A stretch of 64,000 nt of DNA, taken from NCBI GenBank assembly GCA_016185015.1, contig JACPOI010000041.1, positions 1 to 64,000 of the forward strand, read 5' to 3'. The first letter of the stretch is position 1, and each line of letters begins with the position of its first letter. This stretch comes from Burkholderiales bacterium (lineage in GTDB: Bacteria; Pseudomonadota; Gammaproteobacteria; Burkholderiales; Burkholderiaceae_C). Of this stretch, positions 43,220 through 53,226 are shown in pieces. The position numbers and the translations under genes are program-made. The notes beneath the pieces are model-generated. The model was given only the letters and a program-made list of their open reading frames with translations. It made no database searches and was not told where the DNA came from.

Positions 43220-44322
43220 ACTTTCTCCTTTTTGCGACGCGACATCAATTCGGCCAGATCCTTGGCATATCGCTGGGCCTGGGTGATGTCGAGGTTGGAC
43301 TGGCCGCGCATGGGCGCGCCGGTCGGAAATTCCATCAGGACCTGCACCGTGTCATCGTCGACGCTGCCCAAGCGTAACTGCCCGCCGTGCAGGCTGACGA
43401 TACGCTGAAGCAGGGGCAGCCCCAGCCGGGGAACGGCGTCGGTACTGCCGGGTGTCACGAAGGGCCGCAGCTCTTCCTGGCTGGCGACCTTGAGCTGGCT
43501 GACCCCGCGGTTGCGCACGCTCAACAGGACGTGTTCGCCCGACAGCGTGAACCTGATTTCCACGGCCAGTTGCTGCCCGGTGCTGATCTCCTTGCGCGAG
43601 TGGATCAGAGCGTTTTCGAGGCACTCGTGGAAAGCGCGTGTCAGCAGCTTGCGGTTCCCGTAAATGGGCGGCAGGGTCTGCTTGGGTTCGGTGATCTCGA
43701 TCCGTACCCCCATCTTGCCGGCGCGGTCGCTCAATTCCTTGCAGAGTTCGCGCATCAGCGCCACCGGTTCGATGCGGTCGTTGAGATCGAGGACTTCGTT
43801 GCCGAAGACCTCGATCAGGTCCGCCAGGCGCATGAGGCGCTGCCCCAGCGCCTGGACCGCCAGTTCGACACCGGTGGTGCCGCTGCCCGACGGCAGGGTC
43901 AGCAACTGGCGCTGCAGCAGGTGCATGGGCGGCGTCAGTTCGTCACGCAGCAGCTCCATGATGTGCTGCAGCTTCATGTGGCCGGGGGCCGGGCCGATGC
44001 TGGCCGCGCCGATGGTGTCGGCCATGCCCACGAAGGCGATGTCCAGACCCGCTGGCCCCGACATGAAACTGCCTTCGATCCTGTGCCCATCGGCCAGCTC
44101 GATCTTGGCGCTGTAGGGCAGCTTGACCTTGCCCAGGGTGGCGGCAGCGACCAGGGATTTGATGACGGGGTTGCCGCTCATGGTGTCTACCGGCCGGCCT
44201 GGATGCTGTTTCGCCGCCGGGTTGGCGTAGGTCACCAGTCCGCTGACCGCGAAGGTCAGCAGGGGTGCCGGCATGGCATCGAAGAGGGCGTAGACCGAGG
44301 GCTGGTGGAAGTTGACGGCCAT
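43216..44322 (-). CDS. Kinase-like sensor protein with PAS and ATPase domains but no H-box histidine
   Basis: A 368-residue protein. A PAS-like region is at ~5-100 (MPAPLLTFAVSGLVTYANPA). A helical segment at ~115-200 holds MELLRDELTPPMHLLQ where kinases have H-E-L-R-T-P, so the phospho-acceptor His is replaced by Asp. An HATPase_c-like domain follows at ~205-335 (FHECLENALIHSR as N-box, LGLPLLQRIVSLHGG as G2-like). It is probably ATP-binding but unable to autophosphorylate in the normal way. It sits first in the minus-strand operon, coupled to the CheY-like gene. Confidence 0.85.
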   Translation of the reverse strand: MAVNFHQPSVYALFDAMPAPLLTFAVSGLVTYANPAAKQHPGRPVDTMSGNPVIKSLVAAATLGKVKLPYSAKIELADGHRIEGSFMSGPAGLDIAFVGMADTIGAASIGPAPGHMKLQHIMELLRDELTPPMHLLQRQLLTLPSGSGTTGVELAVQALGQRLMRLADLIEVFGNEVLDLNDRIEPVALMRELCKELSDRAGKMGVRIEITEPKQTLPPIYGNRKLLTRAFHECLENALIHSRKEISTGQQLAVEIRFTLSGEHVLLSVRNRGVSQLKVASQEELRPFVTPGSTDAVPRLGLPLLQRIVSLHGGQLRLGSVDDDTVQVLMEFPTGAPMRGQSNLDITQAQRYAKDLAELMSRRKKEKV

Positions 44323-44433
44323 GATAGTGAGGGAAGTGACTCCCGCTGATGTTTTATCAAATATATCAAATTTATTGTATTAAGCAAAGTGGAAAATAAA
44401 ACAATACTGGAATGAGGGGGAATAGGGCCCCAG

Positions 44434-44461
44434 GCAAAAAAAAGCCCCGCCGAAGCGGGGC
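44434..44461 (-). terminator. Rho-independent terminator of pobA
   Basis: GCCCCGC (44444-44450) pairs with GCGGGGC (44455-44461) around a CGAA loop, and on the minus strand a run of eight T follows (44443-44436). It sits 20 nt after the pobA stop. Confidence 0.93.
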
Positions 44462-44480
44462 TGCAGGGGACGGCAGGGGC

Positions 44481-45780
<1,300 letters not shown>

Positions 45781-45795
45781 AACGATGGAATTCCC

Positions 45796-46578
45796 ATGAT
45801 CGCCAAATCCGACCTGATCGAAGGCGTGGCCAAGGGCATGGCGGTGCTGGAGAGCTTCGACACCGAGCGCCAGCGCCTCAACGCCACGCTGGCTGCGCAA
45901 CGCGCCGGCATCACGCGGGCGGCGGCGCGCCGCCATCTGCTGACCCTGGCCCATCTGGGCTATCTGGAGACCGATGGCAGCTATTTCTGGCTCTCCAGCA
46001 AGGTGCTGCGTTTTTCCGGCAGCTACCTGGCCTCTTCGCGCCTGCCACGCGTGTTCCAGCCCGCGCTGGAGCGGCTGGCGGCGCAGACCGGCCAGGCCTA
46101 TTCGGCCGTGGTGTCCAACGGCGACGAGGTCGTGATCGTGGCGCGCAGCAGCGATGTGCGGCGCAGCGCCGCCGATGGCCTGCCGCAGCTCATGGCCTAT
46201 GGCCTGCACCTGGGCGCGCGCTTGCCCGCCCATGCCACCTCGACCGGGCGCGTGCTGCTGGCGGCCTTGCCCCGTGCGGAGTTCCAGGCCTGGATGAAGG
46301 GGCGCCTGCTGGAACGCCTGACCTTGCACACTGTGACCGAGGCGCGACAGTTCCGTGCCCTGATCGAGCAGGTGCGGCGCGACGATTTTTGCCTGAGCAG
46401 CGAAGAGCACGAACTGGGCGTGCATGCCCTGGCCGTGCCGCTGCGCAACCTGCAGGGCCGCACCGTGGCGGCCCTCAATGTGGTGGCCTCGACGGCTCGA
46501 ATGTCCGGGGCCACCATGCAGCGCGAACTGCTGCCCATGCTCTGGGAAGCGGCGCGGGAAGTGCGCCCGCTGCTCTGA
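45796..46578 (+). CDS. IclR-family regulator of pobA (PobR/PcaR type)
   Basis: A 260-residue regulator. The N-terminal winged HTH is at residues ~10-70 (LAAQRAGITRAAARRHLLTL, LGYLETDGSYFWLS), and the C-terminal IclR effector domain follows, including ARLPAHATSTGRVLLAALP, typical of the PcaU/PobR/PcaR subgroup that senses aromatic acids. It is divergent from pobA with a 37-bp palindrome between. It most likely activates pobA in response to 4-hydroxybenzoate and controls itself; direction of control is inferred. ATG 45796 gives the normal IclR N-terminus. Confidence 0.92.
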   Translation: MIAKSDLIEGVAKGMAVLESFDTERQRLNATLAAQRAGITRAAARRHLLTLAHLGYLETDGSYFWLSSKVLRFSGSYLASSRLPRVFQPALERLAAQTGQAYSAVVSNGDEVVIVARSSDVRRSAADGLPQLMAYGLHLGARLPAHATSTGRVLLAALPRAEFQAWMKGRLLERLTLHTVTEARQFRALIEQVRRDDFCLSSEEHELGVHALAVPLRNLQGRTVAALNVVASTARMSGATMQRELLPMLWEAAREVRPLL

Positions 46579-46712
46579 GAGACCGTGAACGGGCGCTATG
46601 AACTGTGTGCAATTGCAACAATCCGCATCCGGCGCCGCTGGCGCGCCGGGCTTGCGATATATTGAAAAAGGTATTCTGCTGGCCTGATTTAAATCACACA
46701 CAAGGAGTCCCC

Positions 46713-46937
46713 ATGAAACGTCTGTCCCTCGTCATCGCCCTGGCCTTTGTCTTGCCCAGCGCCTGGGCCCAGCTCAAGCCCTGCGACGAACTGAAGGCCG
46801 AAATTGCGGCCAAGATGGACGCCAACGGCGTCAAGAACTACACGCTGGAGATCGTGGCCACCGACCAGGTCGGCGATCGCAAGGTGGTGGGCAGCTGCGA
46901 GGGTGGCAGCAAGAAGATCGTCTACGTGCGCAACTGA
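46713..46937 (+). CDS. DUF1161-family secreted small protein
   Basis: A 74-residue protein with a Sec signal (MKRLSLVIALAFVLPSAWAQ). The mature domain PCDELKAEIAAKMDANGVKN then YTLEIVATD has two cysteines (PCDEL and GSCEGG) likely disulfide-bonded. These are the DUF1161 hallmarks. It is probably periplasmic; function unknown. AAGGAG lies 6 nt before the ATG and a strong terminator follows. Confidence 0.88.
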   Translation: MKRLSLVIALAFVLPSAWAQLKPCDELKAEIAAKMDANGVKNYTLEIVATDQVGDRKVVGSCEGGSKKIVYVRN

Positions 46938-46961
46938 GCTGCCGTCGCTTCGACACCCGGT

Positions 46962-46991
46962 CGCCGCCAGGCTCTGGCGGCGATTTTTTTT
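46962..46991 (+). terminator. Rho-independent terminator after the DUF1161 gene
   Basis: CGCCGCCAG (46962-46970) and CTGGCGGCG (46974-46982) form a perfect 9-bp stem with a 3-nt loop, followed by ATTTTTTTT. It lies 25 nt after the stop. Confidence 0.93.
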
Positions 46992-47060
46992 GCCGGACGG
47001 ATGTGCTCTGCTTACAAATCCACACCAAGTCGGCACTGGCGCTGCGCATGGCATTGCAGA

Positions 47061-47636
47061 ATGGCGCAGACCATGTTTTCCCTCTTTCGCAAGCACAGGG
47101 GCGCCAGCCCGGAGACCATCACCCACCATTCCATGCTGCCGCATCGCATGAATCTGGAGGAGCGCAAGGCTTTCCGGCGTGAACTGCTGGACCGGGTGAT
47201 ACGGGAGAGCCTGCTGGCGCTGGAGGTGACGGCTGGCATGTACCGCCTGCGCACCATGCCGCTGGATGCGCGCCATCACCGCTTCGTCGCCATGATCGAT
47301 GTGGGCCGGCATTTCCAGCCTCGGCGTGGCGGGCGCGCCTGGGATGATCCCGAGACCGAACGCTGGATTCGCAAGTGCGCCCATGAACGCTTCGGCTTGC
47401 TGCTCGAGGCCATCTACTGGCGTACGGGTGACGCCTCGGGACCCTCCCGGTCGACGGCCATGGCTGCTGCAGCGCCGGCGCATCGGTATTACCAGCTGGT
47501 GTCGGAAGAGGAAAAACAGGCTCTGATGGAGGCCATCCGGCAGGGCAGCGAATTGCCCGTGCTGCATGTGGGCGACTGGGAGTACCAGACCGATATGGCG
47601 CCGCTCGACTGCCCCGGACCGCAGCGCGAGCTCTGA
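47061..47636 (+). CDS. Hypothetical protein
   Basis: A 191-residue basic protein, MAQTMFSLFRKHRGASPETI to CPGPQREL. It has a conserved-looking core (LLALEVTAGMYRLRTMPLDARHHRFVAMIDVGRHF, trimmed here to the visible pattern VGRHFQPRRGG) and no signal or membrane segment. I do not recognise a family. The starts at 47061 and 47073 are both possible; upstream sequence looks non-coding. Confidence 0.65.
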   Translation: MAQTMFSLFRKHRGASPETITHHSMLPHRMNLEERKAFRRELLDRVIRESLLALEVTAGMYRLRTMPLDARHHRFVAMIDVGRHFQPRRGGRAWDDPETERWIRKCAHERFGLLLEAIYWRTGDASGPSRSTAMAAAAPAHRYYQLVSEEEKQALMEAIRQGSELPVLHVGDWEYQTDMAPLDCPGPQREL

Positions 47637-47660
47637 GATGGGGCCGTGGGCCGCCCGGCC

Positions 47661-49655
47661 TCAGTCCGTCGCCATCGCCGGACGCGTGCGGTAGAACTTC
47701 AGGGGCCCGACCTCGGCCTCGCGTGCGGCCTGGTTCAGTACCGATTTTTTCATCTTGCCCACCACGTGCATTTCGCAGGGTTTGCAGTCGAAGCGCAGCG
47801 TGAGCTTTTCCTTGCCGTTGATCAGGGTCAGCGGTTCGGCGCGTACCGTGCCCTGCACGCCGGTCACGCCCTTGGCCTGCTTGGGGCACAGGCTGAGCGA
47901 GAAGCGCACGCAGTGCTTGGTGATCATCAGGCTCACCTCACCTTCTTCTTCATGGCTTTCGTAGGCGGCGGCGATGACCTTCACGCCGTGTTTCGCATAG
48001 AAGTCGCGCGCCTTCTCGTTGAACACGTTGGCCAGGTAGCTGAGCGTGTCTTCCGGGTAGGGCGCGGGCGGCTCCACCGGCCGGGCACGCGGCGGGCGCA
48101 CGTACGCGGCGGCGCGGGCGGCCTCCAGCGCGGCCACCGCGTCGCGGCGCAGGGCGTTGAGCGTGGAGGCGGGGATGAACCAGGCCTGCACCAGGTCCAG
48201 GGTGATGGCGATCGGCTCGAAGATCGTGGCGCCAAAGCGCCCCAGCTGTTCGCGTAGCGTGGCCTCGGCCTGCGCGGCGTTCCTGGCCGGCTCCCTGGCC
48301 GCTGCGACGCTGGCGTGGCCCGTATGGCCGTCCTCGTCCATCAGCTCCAGGGCAAAGCCCGTGGCGGTTTCCTGCAGTTTGGCCCAGACACCGATGCGGC
48401 GCTCGCTGGACTTCTTTTCCATCAGTCGCACCCAGTTCATGTCGCGGTTGCGATTGAGCTCGGTGCCCTTGCGCAGGTCCTTGAAGCCGGCCATCGGGTC
48501 CTTGGGGTACACGCGCCACTGGTCGACCGACAGAGGGCCGGCCGGCTCGGCCCGGTTGATGGCCAGGCCCACGAGTTCCTTCTGCAGGTCGTAGTAGCAC
48601 AGGCCATCGCCGTTGTGCAGCACGGTGCCGGGTTCGCTCACCGTGAGTTCGACGAAATCGGGGCCGACCTTGCTCACGTAGCCCAGGTGGCGGCCCGGGT
48701 TCTTGGGTGTGTCGAAGGCGCCGATGTCCTCCTTGCGACCCTGCACGAAGTAGTCGGTGAACTCACGGTTGAAGTTCTGGTCCGGATCGGGCGTGAAGCT
48801 GAAGGTGGTGCGGCCGCTCGAGGCGCGGGCCAGCTCGGGCCGGGCTTCCAGCAGCTCGTCGAAGAGCTTGCGGTAGTGCGCCGTGATGTTCTTGACGTAG
48901 GCCAGGTCCTTGTAGCGGCCTTCGATCTTGAAGCTGCGGATGCCTGCGTCCACCAGGGCGGCCAGGTTGGCGCTCTGGTTGTTGTCCTTCATCGAGAGCA
49001 CGTGCTTGTCGTGCGCCACGAAGCGCCCCTGGCTGTCTTGCACCTGGTAGGGCAGGCGGCAGGCCTGCGAGCAGTCGCCGCGGTTGGCGCTGCGCCCGGT
49101 GTGGGCGTGGCTGATGTAGCACTGGCCGCTGTAGGCCACGCACAGGGCGCCGTGCACGAAGAACTCCAGTGTGCAACGTGCCGGGTCCATCTGGGCACGG
49201 ATGGCCTGGATCTGCTGCAGGGTCAGCTCGCGCGCCAGCACGATCTGGCTCAGGCCGGCGTCCTGCAGGAAACGGGCTTTTTCGGGGGTGCGGATATCGG
49301 TCTGGGTGCTGGCATGCAGCTGGATGGGCGGCAGGTCGATCTCCAGCAGGCCCATGTCCTGGATGATCAGGGCGTCGACGCCCGCATCAAAAAACTGCCA
49401 GGCCAGCTTGCGCGCCGGCTCCAGCTCGTCGTCGCGCAGGATGGTGTTGAGCGTGACGAAGATGCGGCTGTTGTAGCGGTGCGCGTGCTGCACCAGGCGG
49501 GCGATGTCCTGCACCGAGTTGTCGGCCGAGCTGCGCGCACCGAAGGAGGGGCCGCCGATGTAGATGGCGTCGGCGCCATGGTTAATAGCCTCGATGCCGA
49601 TGTCGGCGGTGCGGGCCGGGGACAGGAGTTCGAGCTGGTGTTCAAGCAGGGACAT
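47661..49655 (-). CDS. rlhA: U32-family peptidase-like 23S rRNA C2501 hydroxylation factor
   Basis: A 664-residue protein with the U32 opening LELLSPARTADIGIEAINHG and the FVHGALCVAYSGQCYIS and NRGDCSQACRLPYQV cysteine motifs, then SMKDNNQSANLAALVDAGIR. The long C-terminal extension and total length match RlhA (YdcP), which with the iron and prephenate-dependent pathway produces 5-hydroxycytidine at position 2501 of 23S rRNA. The similar TrhP proteins acting on tRNA are shorter, so RlhA is preferred. It is a single-gene unit. Confidence 0.87.
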   Translation of the reverse strand: MSLLEHQLELLSPARTADIGIEAINHGADAIYIGGPSFGARSSADNSVQDIARLVQHAHRYNSRIFVTLNTILRDDELEPARKLAWQFFDAGVDALIIQDMGLLEIDLPPIQLHASTQTDIRTPEKARFLQDAGLSQIVLARELTLQQIQAIRAQMDPARCTLEFFVHGALCVAYSGQCYISHAHTGRSANRGDCSQACRLPYQVQDSQGRFVAHDKHVLSMKDNNQSANLAALVDAGIRSFKIEGRYKDLAYVKNITAHYRKLFDELLEARPELARASSGRTTFSFTPDPDQNFNREFTDYFVQGRKEDIGAFDTPKNPGRHLGYVSKVGPDFVELTVSEPGTVLHNGDGLCYYDLQKELVGLAINRAEPAGPLSVDQWRVYPKDPMAGFKDLRKGTELNRNRDMNWVRLMEKKSSERRIGVWAKLQETATGFALELMDEDGHTGHASVAAAREPARNAAQAEATLREQLGRFGATIFEPIAITLDLVQAWFIPASTLNALRRDAVAALEAARAAAYVRPPRARPVEPPAPYPEDTLSYLANVFNEKARDFYAKHGVKVIAAAYESHEEEGEVSLMITKHCVRFSLSLCPKQAKGVTGVQGTVRAEPLTLINGKEKLTLRFDCKPCEMHVVGKMKKSVLNQAAREAEVGPLKFYRTRPAMATD

Positions 49656-49717
49656 GCCCCCGATTATCCCAGCCCGAGCCCGTTTTTAGAAGGCAGGGGG
49701 ACGTGCCCCCTGCGGGT

Positions 49718-50533
49718 TCAGGGCGCCGCCGGGGCGACGGCCGCGCCTTCGATCTTGTGACGCTGCAGGGCCTGGGCCACGAAGCCGCTGGCCTTCATCT
49801 CCTCGACGAAGCCGCGCAGATAGGCCACACCGGCTTCGCCGCGCACGCGTGGTGTGCCCATGGCCTGGTTGATGACCATGAAGCGGCCGTCCAGCAGGCG
49901 CAGGCCGGGGACGCGCTTGGCATCGGCCTCCAGCTGCTGCTTGACGCCGGCGGCGACTTCGAGGTTCTGGGCGAGGAAGAAGTCGACCACGGCCGGGGAG
50001 GTCGGGGCGCGCTCCAGGGTGGCCTGCTTGATTTCGCGGGTCAGGTACAGGTCATAGGCGCTGCCCTTGCCGACGGCCACGCGGATGCCAGGACGGTCCA
50101 CCTCCTCGTTGCGCCGGATCGGGGAGCCCTGGCGCACCAGGTAGGCGCCTTCGATGACCACGTAGGCCGCGCTGTACAGCACGTCCTGGCCACGCAGGGG
50201 ATCGATGGCCACGAAGGCGATGTCCACCTTGTTGGCCTTGAGCGCGTCCACGACCGCGCCGGCGGAAGTGAACGTGACCAGTTCCAGTTTCACGTCCAGA
50301 CGCTTGGCCAGCTCACGCGCCAGGTCGACGGAGACCCCGGTGGGCTGGCCGGCGGCGTCCTTGTTGGCCAGGATGGGGTTGCCGAAGTTGATGGCGGCAC
50401 GCAGGGTGCCCTGGGGGGCCAGGGCCTCGCGGGCGGCTGGCGGGATGGTGGAACAGGCGGTCATGAACACGGATGAAGTGAGAAAAAGCGCCAGGGCCAG
50501 GCCGCGGCGCAGGGTCGGGGACAGAACGGGCAT
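49718..50533 (-). CDS. Family 3 periplasmic amino-acid-type binding lipoprotein
   Basis: A 271-residue solute-binding protein with a lipoprotein signal (LALALFLTSSVFMTACS). The binding domain has GVSVDLARELAKRLDVKLEL and the family pattern VDIAFVAIDPLRGQDVLYS, close to GltI/HisJ-type proteins. No permease or ATPase gene is adjacent, so it is an orphan. Its ATG overlaps the stop of the metallo-hydrolase gene (ATGA). The substrate is unknown. Confidence 0.87.
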   Translation of the reverse strand: MPVLSPTLRRGLALALFLTSSVFMTACSTIPPAAREALAPQGTLRAAINFGNPILANKDAAGQPTGVSVDLARELAKRLDVKLELVTFTSAGAVVDALKANKVDIAFVAIDPLRGQDVLYSAAYVVIEGAYLVRQGSPIRRNEEVDRPGIRVAVGKGSAYDLYLTREIKQATLERAPTSPAVVDFFLAQNLEVAAGVKQQLEADAKRVPGLRLLDGRFMVINQAMGTPRVRGEAGVAYLRGFVEEMKASGFVAQALQRHKIEGAAVAPAAP

Positions 50534-51366
50534 CAAAAGTCCACCTTCTCACCGGGATTGACCGCCAGCATCTTGTTGGACTCGTTGCCCAGTGCGGCAG
50601 AAAACTCGGCCGTGGTGCCCTTGAGCTGCGGGATGGTGCCGTAGTGGATGGGCAGGGCGTACTTGGGCTTGAGGTAGTTCTTCACCGCATAGGCGGCGTC
50701 AACCGGGCTCATGACAAAGTGGCCGCCGATGGGGATGAGCAGCAGGTCGGGCTTGTAGTACTCGCCGATGAACTTCATGTCGCCGAACAGGCCGGTGTCC
50801 CCCATGTGGTAGATCTTGAAGCCGTTTTCCATCTCGATGATGAAACCGACCGGCTCGCCGCCCACCTGCACTTCTTCCTTGGTGGTGGCCGGGTTCTTCC
50901 AGGCGTACTCGGAGGAGTGTTCGGCGTGGGTGGCGGTGATCTTCACGCCGTTGGGGCCGAAGGGCATGATGGTGCCGCCCTTGCCGAAGCGCGGGGACAG
51001 CTCCGCCGGTAGCACGCCCAGGGTGGTCAGGGTCTGGTTCAGGCCGGCCGGGCCGTACATCGGGACCTTGTGCATCTTGGCCAGATCGGGGGCATCGGCC
51101 ACGTGGTCGAAGTGGCCGTGCGTGACCAGCACCAGGTCGACCTTGCCCAGGGCTTCCAGGTTCTTGAAGCTGGCCGGGGTCTTGGGGTTGGTGCGCAGCC
51201 AGGGATCGACCACGATGACCTTGCCGCCGGGCGTGGTGATGCGCACGCTGGCCTGGCCCAGCCACAGCACCTCGGTCTTGCCGCTCTGGGCACTGGCGCC
51301 GATGGCGCCCAGCAGGAAGCTGGTGGCGAGGGCGGCTTTCAGTAATTGCTTGAACAAGGGCTGCAT
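50533..51366 (-). CDS. Exported UPF0173-type metal-dependent hydrolase
   Basis: A 277-residue protein with a signal peptide (LKAALATSFLLGAIGASA-Q) and a metallo-beta-lactamase fold of the UPF0173 kind. WLGQASVRITTPGGKVIVVD opens it, LVTHGHFDHVADAPDL carries HxHxDH, ATHAEHSSEY a further His, and YHMGDTGLFGDMKFI the metal-bridging Asp. Most UPF0173 members are cytoplasmic, so the export signal is notable. GGAGATCCTCC precedes the ATG. It is coupled to the binding-lipoprotein gene, suggesting joint work on one periplasmic substrate. Confidence 0.88.
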   Translation of the reverse strand: MQPLFKQLLKAALATSFLLGAIGASAQSGKTEVLWLGQASVRITTPGGKVIVVDPWLRTNPKTPASFKNLEALGKVDLVLVTHGHFDHVADAPDLAKMHKVPMYGPAGLNQTLTTLGVLPAELSPRFGKGGTIMPFGPNGVKITATHAEHSSEYAWKNPATTKEEVQVGGEPVGFIIEMENGFKIYHMGDTGLFGDMKFIGEYYKPDLLLIPIGGHFVMSPVDAAYAVKNYLKPKYALPIHYGTIPQLKGTTAEFSAALGNESNKMLAVNPGEKVDF

Positions 51367-51477
51367 GGAGGATCTCCTAGTCTGTGGTCGTTGGGGAAGG
51401 GGACTTGCTGCACCGATTGAATACAGGCCTCAAGCCGGCGTCAAGCGAGCAAACCCCGCGAGTGTCATCCGGGCCAT

Positions 51478-51505
51478 GAAAAAACGCGGCCGTGGCCGCG
51501 TTTTT
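51478..51505. terminator. Bidirectional terminator between ppiC and the hydrolase operon
   Basis: AAAAAACGCGGCC and GGCCGCGTTTTT form a long stem around a 2-nt loop, with A and T runs at both ends. It terminates the ppiC-type gene on the minus strand, 19 nt after its stop. Confidence 0.9.
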
Positions 51506-51523
51506 CCGGGATGCTGTCAGGGT

Positions 51524-52312
51524 TTATTCGATCTTGGCCTTGGCCTTGAGTTCGTCCTGGAACTTCACCAGCTTCTGCTGGCCCAGTTGCTGGGCGATCT
51601 GCGGCTTGATGTCCTCAAGCTTGGGCAGCTGGGCTTCGCGCACGTCGTCCAGGCGGATCACGTGGTAGCCGAACTGGGTCTTGACCGGGGTCTCGGTGAT
51701 CTTGCCCTTGGGCAGCGCGACCATGGCGTCGGAGAATTCCTTGACGTAGTTGCCGGCTGCAGCCCAGTCCAGGTCGCCGCCGTTGGCGCCGGAGCCCGGG
51801 TCCTTGGACTGCTTCTTGGCGATGGCGTCGAACTTGGCGCCCTTCTTGAGCTGGGCGATGATGGCCTTGGCTTCGGCTTCCTTCTCGACCAGGATATGGC
51901 GGGCACGGTATTCCTTGCCGGCATTGGCGGAGACGAACTTGTCGTACTCGGCCTGGATTTCGGCGTCGGTGATCGGGTTGTTCTTCTGGAAGGTGGTCAC
52001 CAGGTCACGGATCAGCAGGGAGTCGCGCGTGAACTCCATCTGGGCCTTGAACTCGGGGCTGGCGTCCAGGCCCTGCTTCTGTGCTTCCTGCACCAGCAGT
52101 TCGCGGTCGACCACGGCCTTCTTGAGCTCGTCCATCATCTCGGGCGTGATCTGGCGGCCCGAGCGGGCGAACTGCTGGGCCAGCGCATCGACGCGTGCCA
52201 GCGGGACGGGTTTGCCATTGACGATGGCCAGGTTTTGCGCCTGGGCCGGAACCACCAGGGCGCCCATCAGCGTGGCCAGGGCCAGCACCGGGAGTATCAG
52301 CTTGTTCATCAT
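51524..52312 (-). CDS. Periplasmic parvulin-type peptidyl-prolyl isomerase
   Basis: A 262-residue protein with a Sec signal (LILPVLALATLMGALVVPAQA-Q). The SurA-like helical N-terminal region is at ~25-130, and the parvulin domain is at ~135-235 (YRARHILVEKEAEAKAIIAQ, GGDLDWAAAGNYV, TQFGYHVIRLDDV). It assists folding of exported proteins. The next ATG (52309) gives better spacing from AGGA than the first and may be the true start. It heads a conserved block with bolA, yciB and msrB. Confidence 0.92.
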   Translation of the reverse strand: MMNKLILPVLALATLMGALVVPAQAQNLAIVNGKPVPLARVDALAQQFARSGRQITPEMMDELKKAVVDRELLVQEAQKQGLDASPEFKAQMEFTRDSLLIRDLVTTFQKNNPITDAEIQAEYDKFVSANAGKEYRARHILVEKEAEAKAIIAQLKKGAKFDAIAKKQSKDPGSGANGGDLDWAAAGNYVKEFSDAMVALPKGKITETPVKTQFGYHVIRLDDVREAQLPKLEDIKPQIAQQLGQQKLVKFQDELKAKAKIE

Positions 52313-52368
52313 GAATCCTAGGAAATCGACGGAGGTGTCAGGGGGAGGGAAAACAGGCCCAAGTGCGT

Positions 52369-52641
52369 TCAGAGCGTTTCGATGGCGATCGCATGCACGC
52401 CTTGGGCGATGAAATCTTGCAGCGCATCATACACAAGGCGATGCCGCGCCACGCGTGACAGTTCTGTAAAAAAGGGTGAAGCGATGCGCACCCGGAAATG
52501 GGTGCCGTAGGGCGTGCCGTTGGAGCCGGTGTGGCCCGCGTGCGCCGCACTTTCGTCGATGACCTCGAGCACGCTGGGCTGCAGCTTGTGCTGCAGGCGT
52601 TCGGCCATGCGGCCGGCCAGTCCGGACAGGTCCTGTGTCAT
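52369..52641 (-). CDS. bolA: BolA-family protein
   Basis: A 90-residue protein with the BolA pattern LQHKLQPSVLEVIDESAAHA, then HFRVRIASPFFTELSRVARH and VYDALQDFIAQGVHAIAIETL. The conserved His near the C-terminal helix is present. BolA proteins bind monothiol glutaredoxins and [2Fe-2S] clusters and can bind DNA. The gene lies between yciB and ppiC on the same strand. Confidence 0.93.
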   Translation of the reverse strand: MTQDLSGLAGRMAERLQHKLQPSVLEVIDESAAHAGHTGSNGTPYGTHFRVRIASPFFTELSRVARHRLVYDALQDFIAQGVHAIAIETL

Positions 52642-52646
52642 GGTTT

Positions 52647-53180
52647 TCAGGCCTGGTCGGTCTTCAGGTAGCGGGCGATGTACAGGCCCTGGCCAACAAT
52701 GAAGATCAGGGGGAAGGCATAACCCCAGAGCTTGAAGTTGACCCAGGCCTCGGTGCTGTAGAAGGCCGCCACATAGCCGTTGAGCGCGGCCATGAAGGTG
52801 CAGTAGACGATCCAGGCCACGTTCAGGCGCATCCACACGGCATCGGGGAGCTCCAGCTGGCTGCCCAGCAGCAGCTTGAGGTAGTTCTTTTTCAGGGCCC
52901 ACAGCGCGACGGCCAGCGCTAAGGCCATGGCGGCGTAAAGCACGGTGGGTTTCCACTTGATGAAGCGGTCATCGTGCAGGGTCAGGGTCAGCGTTCCGAA
53001 GACCAGGATCAGCGCCAGGGTGATCTTCTGCATGGTCTGCAGCTTGCGGTCGATGGCGTACATCAGGCCGGTCTGCAACACGGTGGCGGCCATCAGCACT
53101 GCGGTGGCGACGTAGATGTCGTAGAACTTGTAGGCGCCGAAGAACAGCAGGATGGGGAAAAAATCGATCAGTATTTTCAT
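52647..53180 (-). CDS. yciB: Inner-membrane septation/YciB protein
   Basis: A 177-residue membrane protein with about five spans, the N-terminal [20 protein letters not shown] motif and [20 protein letters not shown] near the C-terminus, as in YciB/IspA (septation protein A). The family helps cell-envelope integrity and interacts with divisome and elongasome proteins. It is 5 nt upstream of bolA on the same strand. Confidence 0.94.
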   Translation of the reverse strand: MKILIDFFPILLFFGAYKFYDIYVATAVLMAATVLQTGLMYAIDRKLQTMQKITLALILVFGTLTLTLHDDRFIKWKPTVLYAAMALALAVALWALKKNYLKLLLGSQLELPDAVWMRLNVAWIVYCTFMAALNGYVAAFYSTEAWVNFKLWGYAFPLIFIVGQGLYIARYLKTDQA

Positions 53181-53226
53181 GGGGTGAAGACTCGTCTGCC
53201 CGGATTATCGGGGCAGGGAAGGCCGC

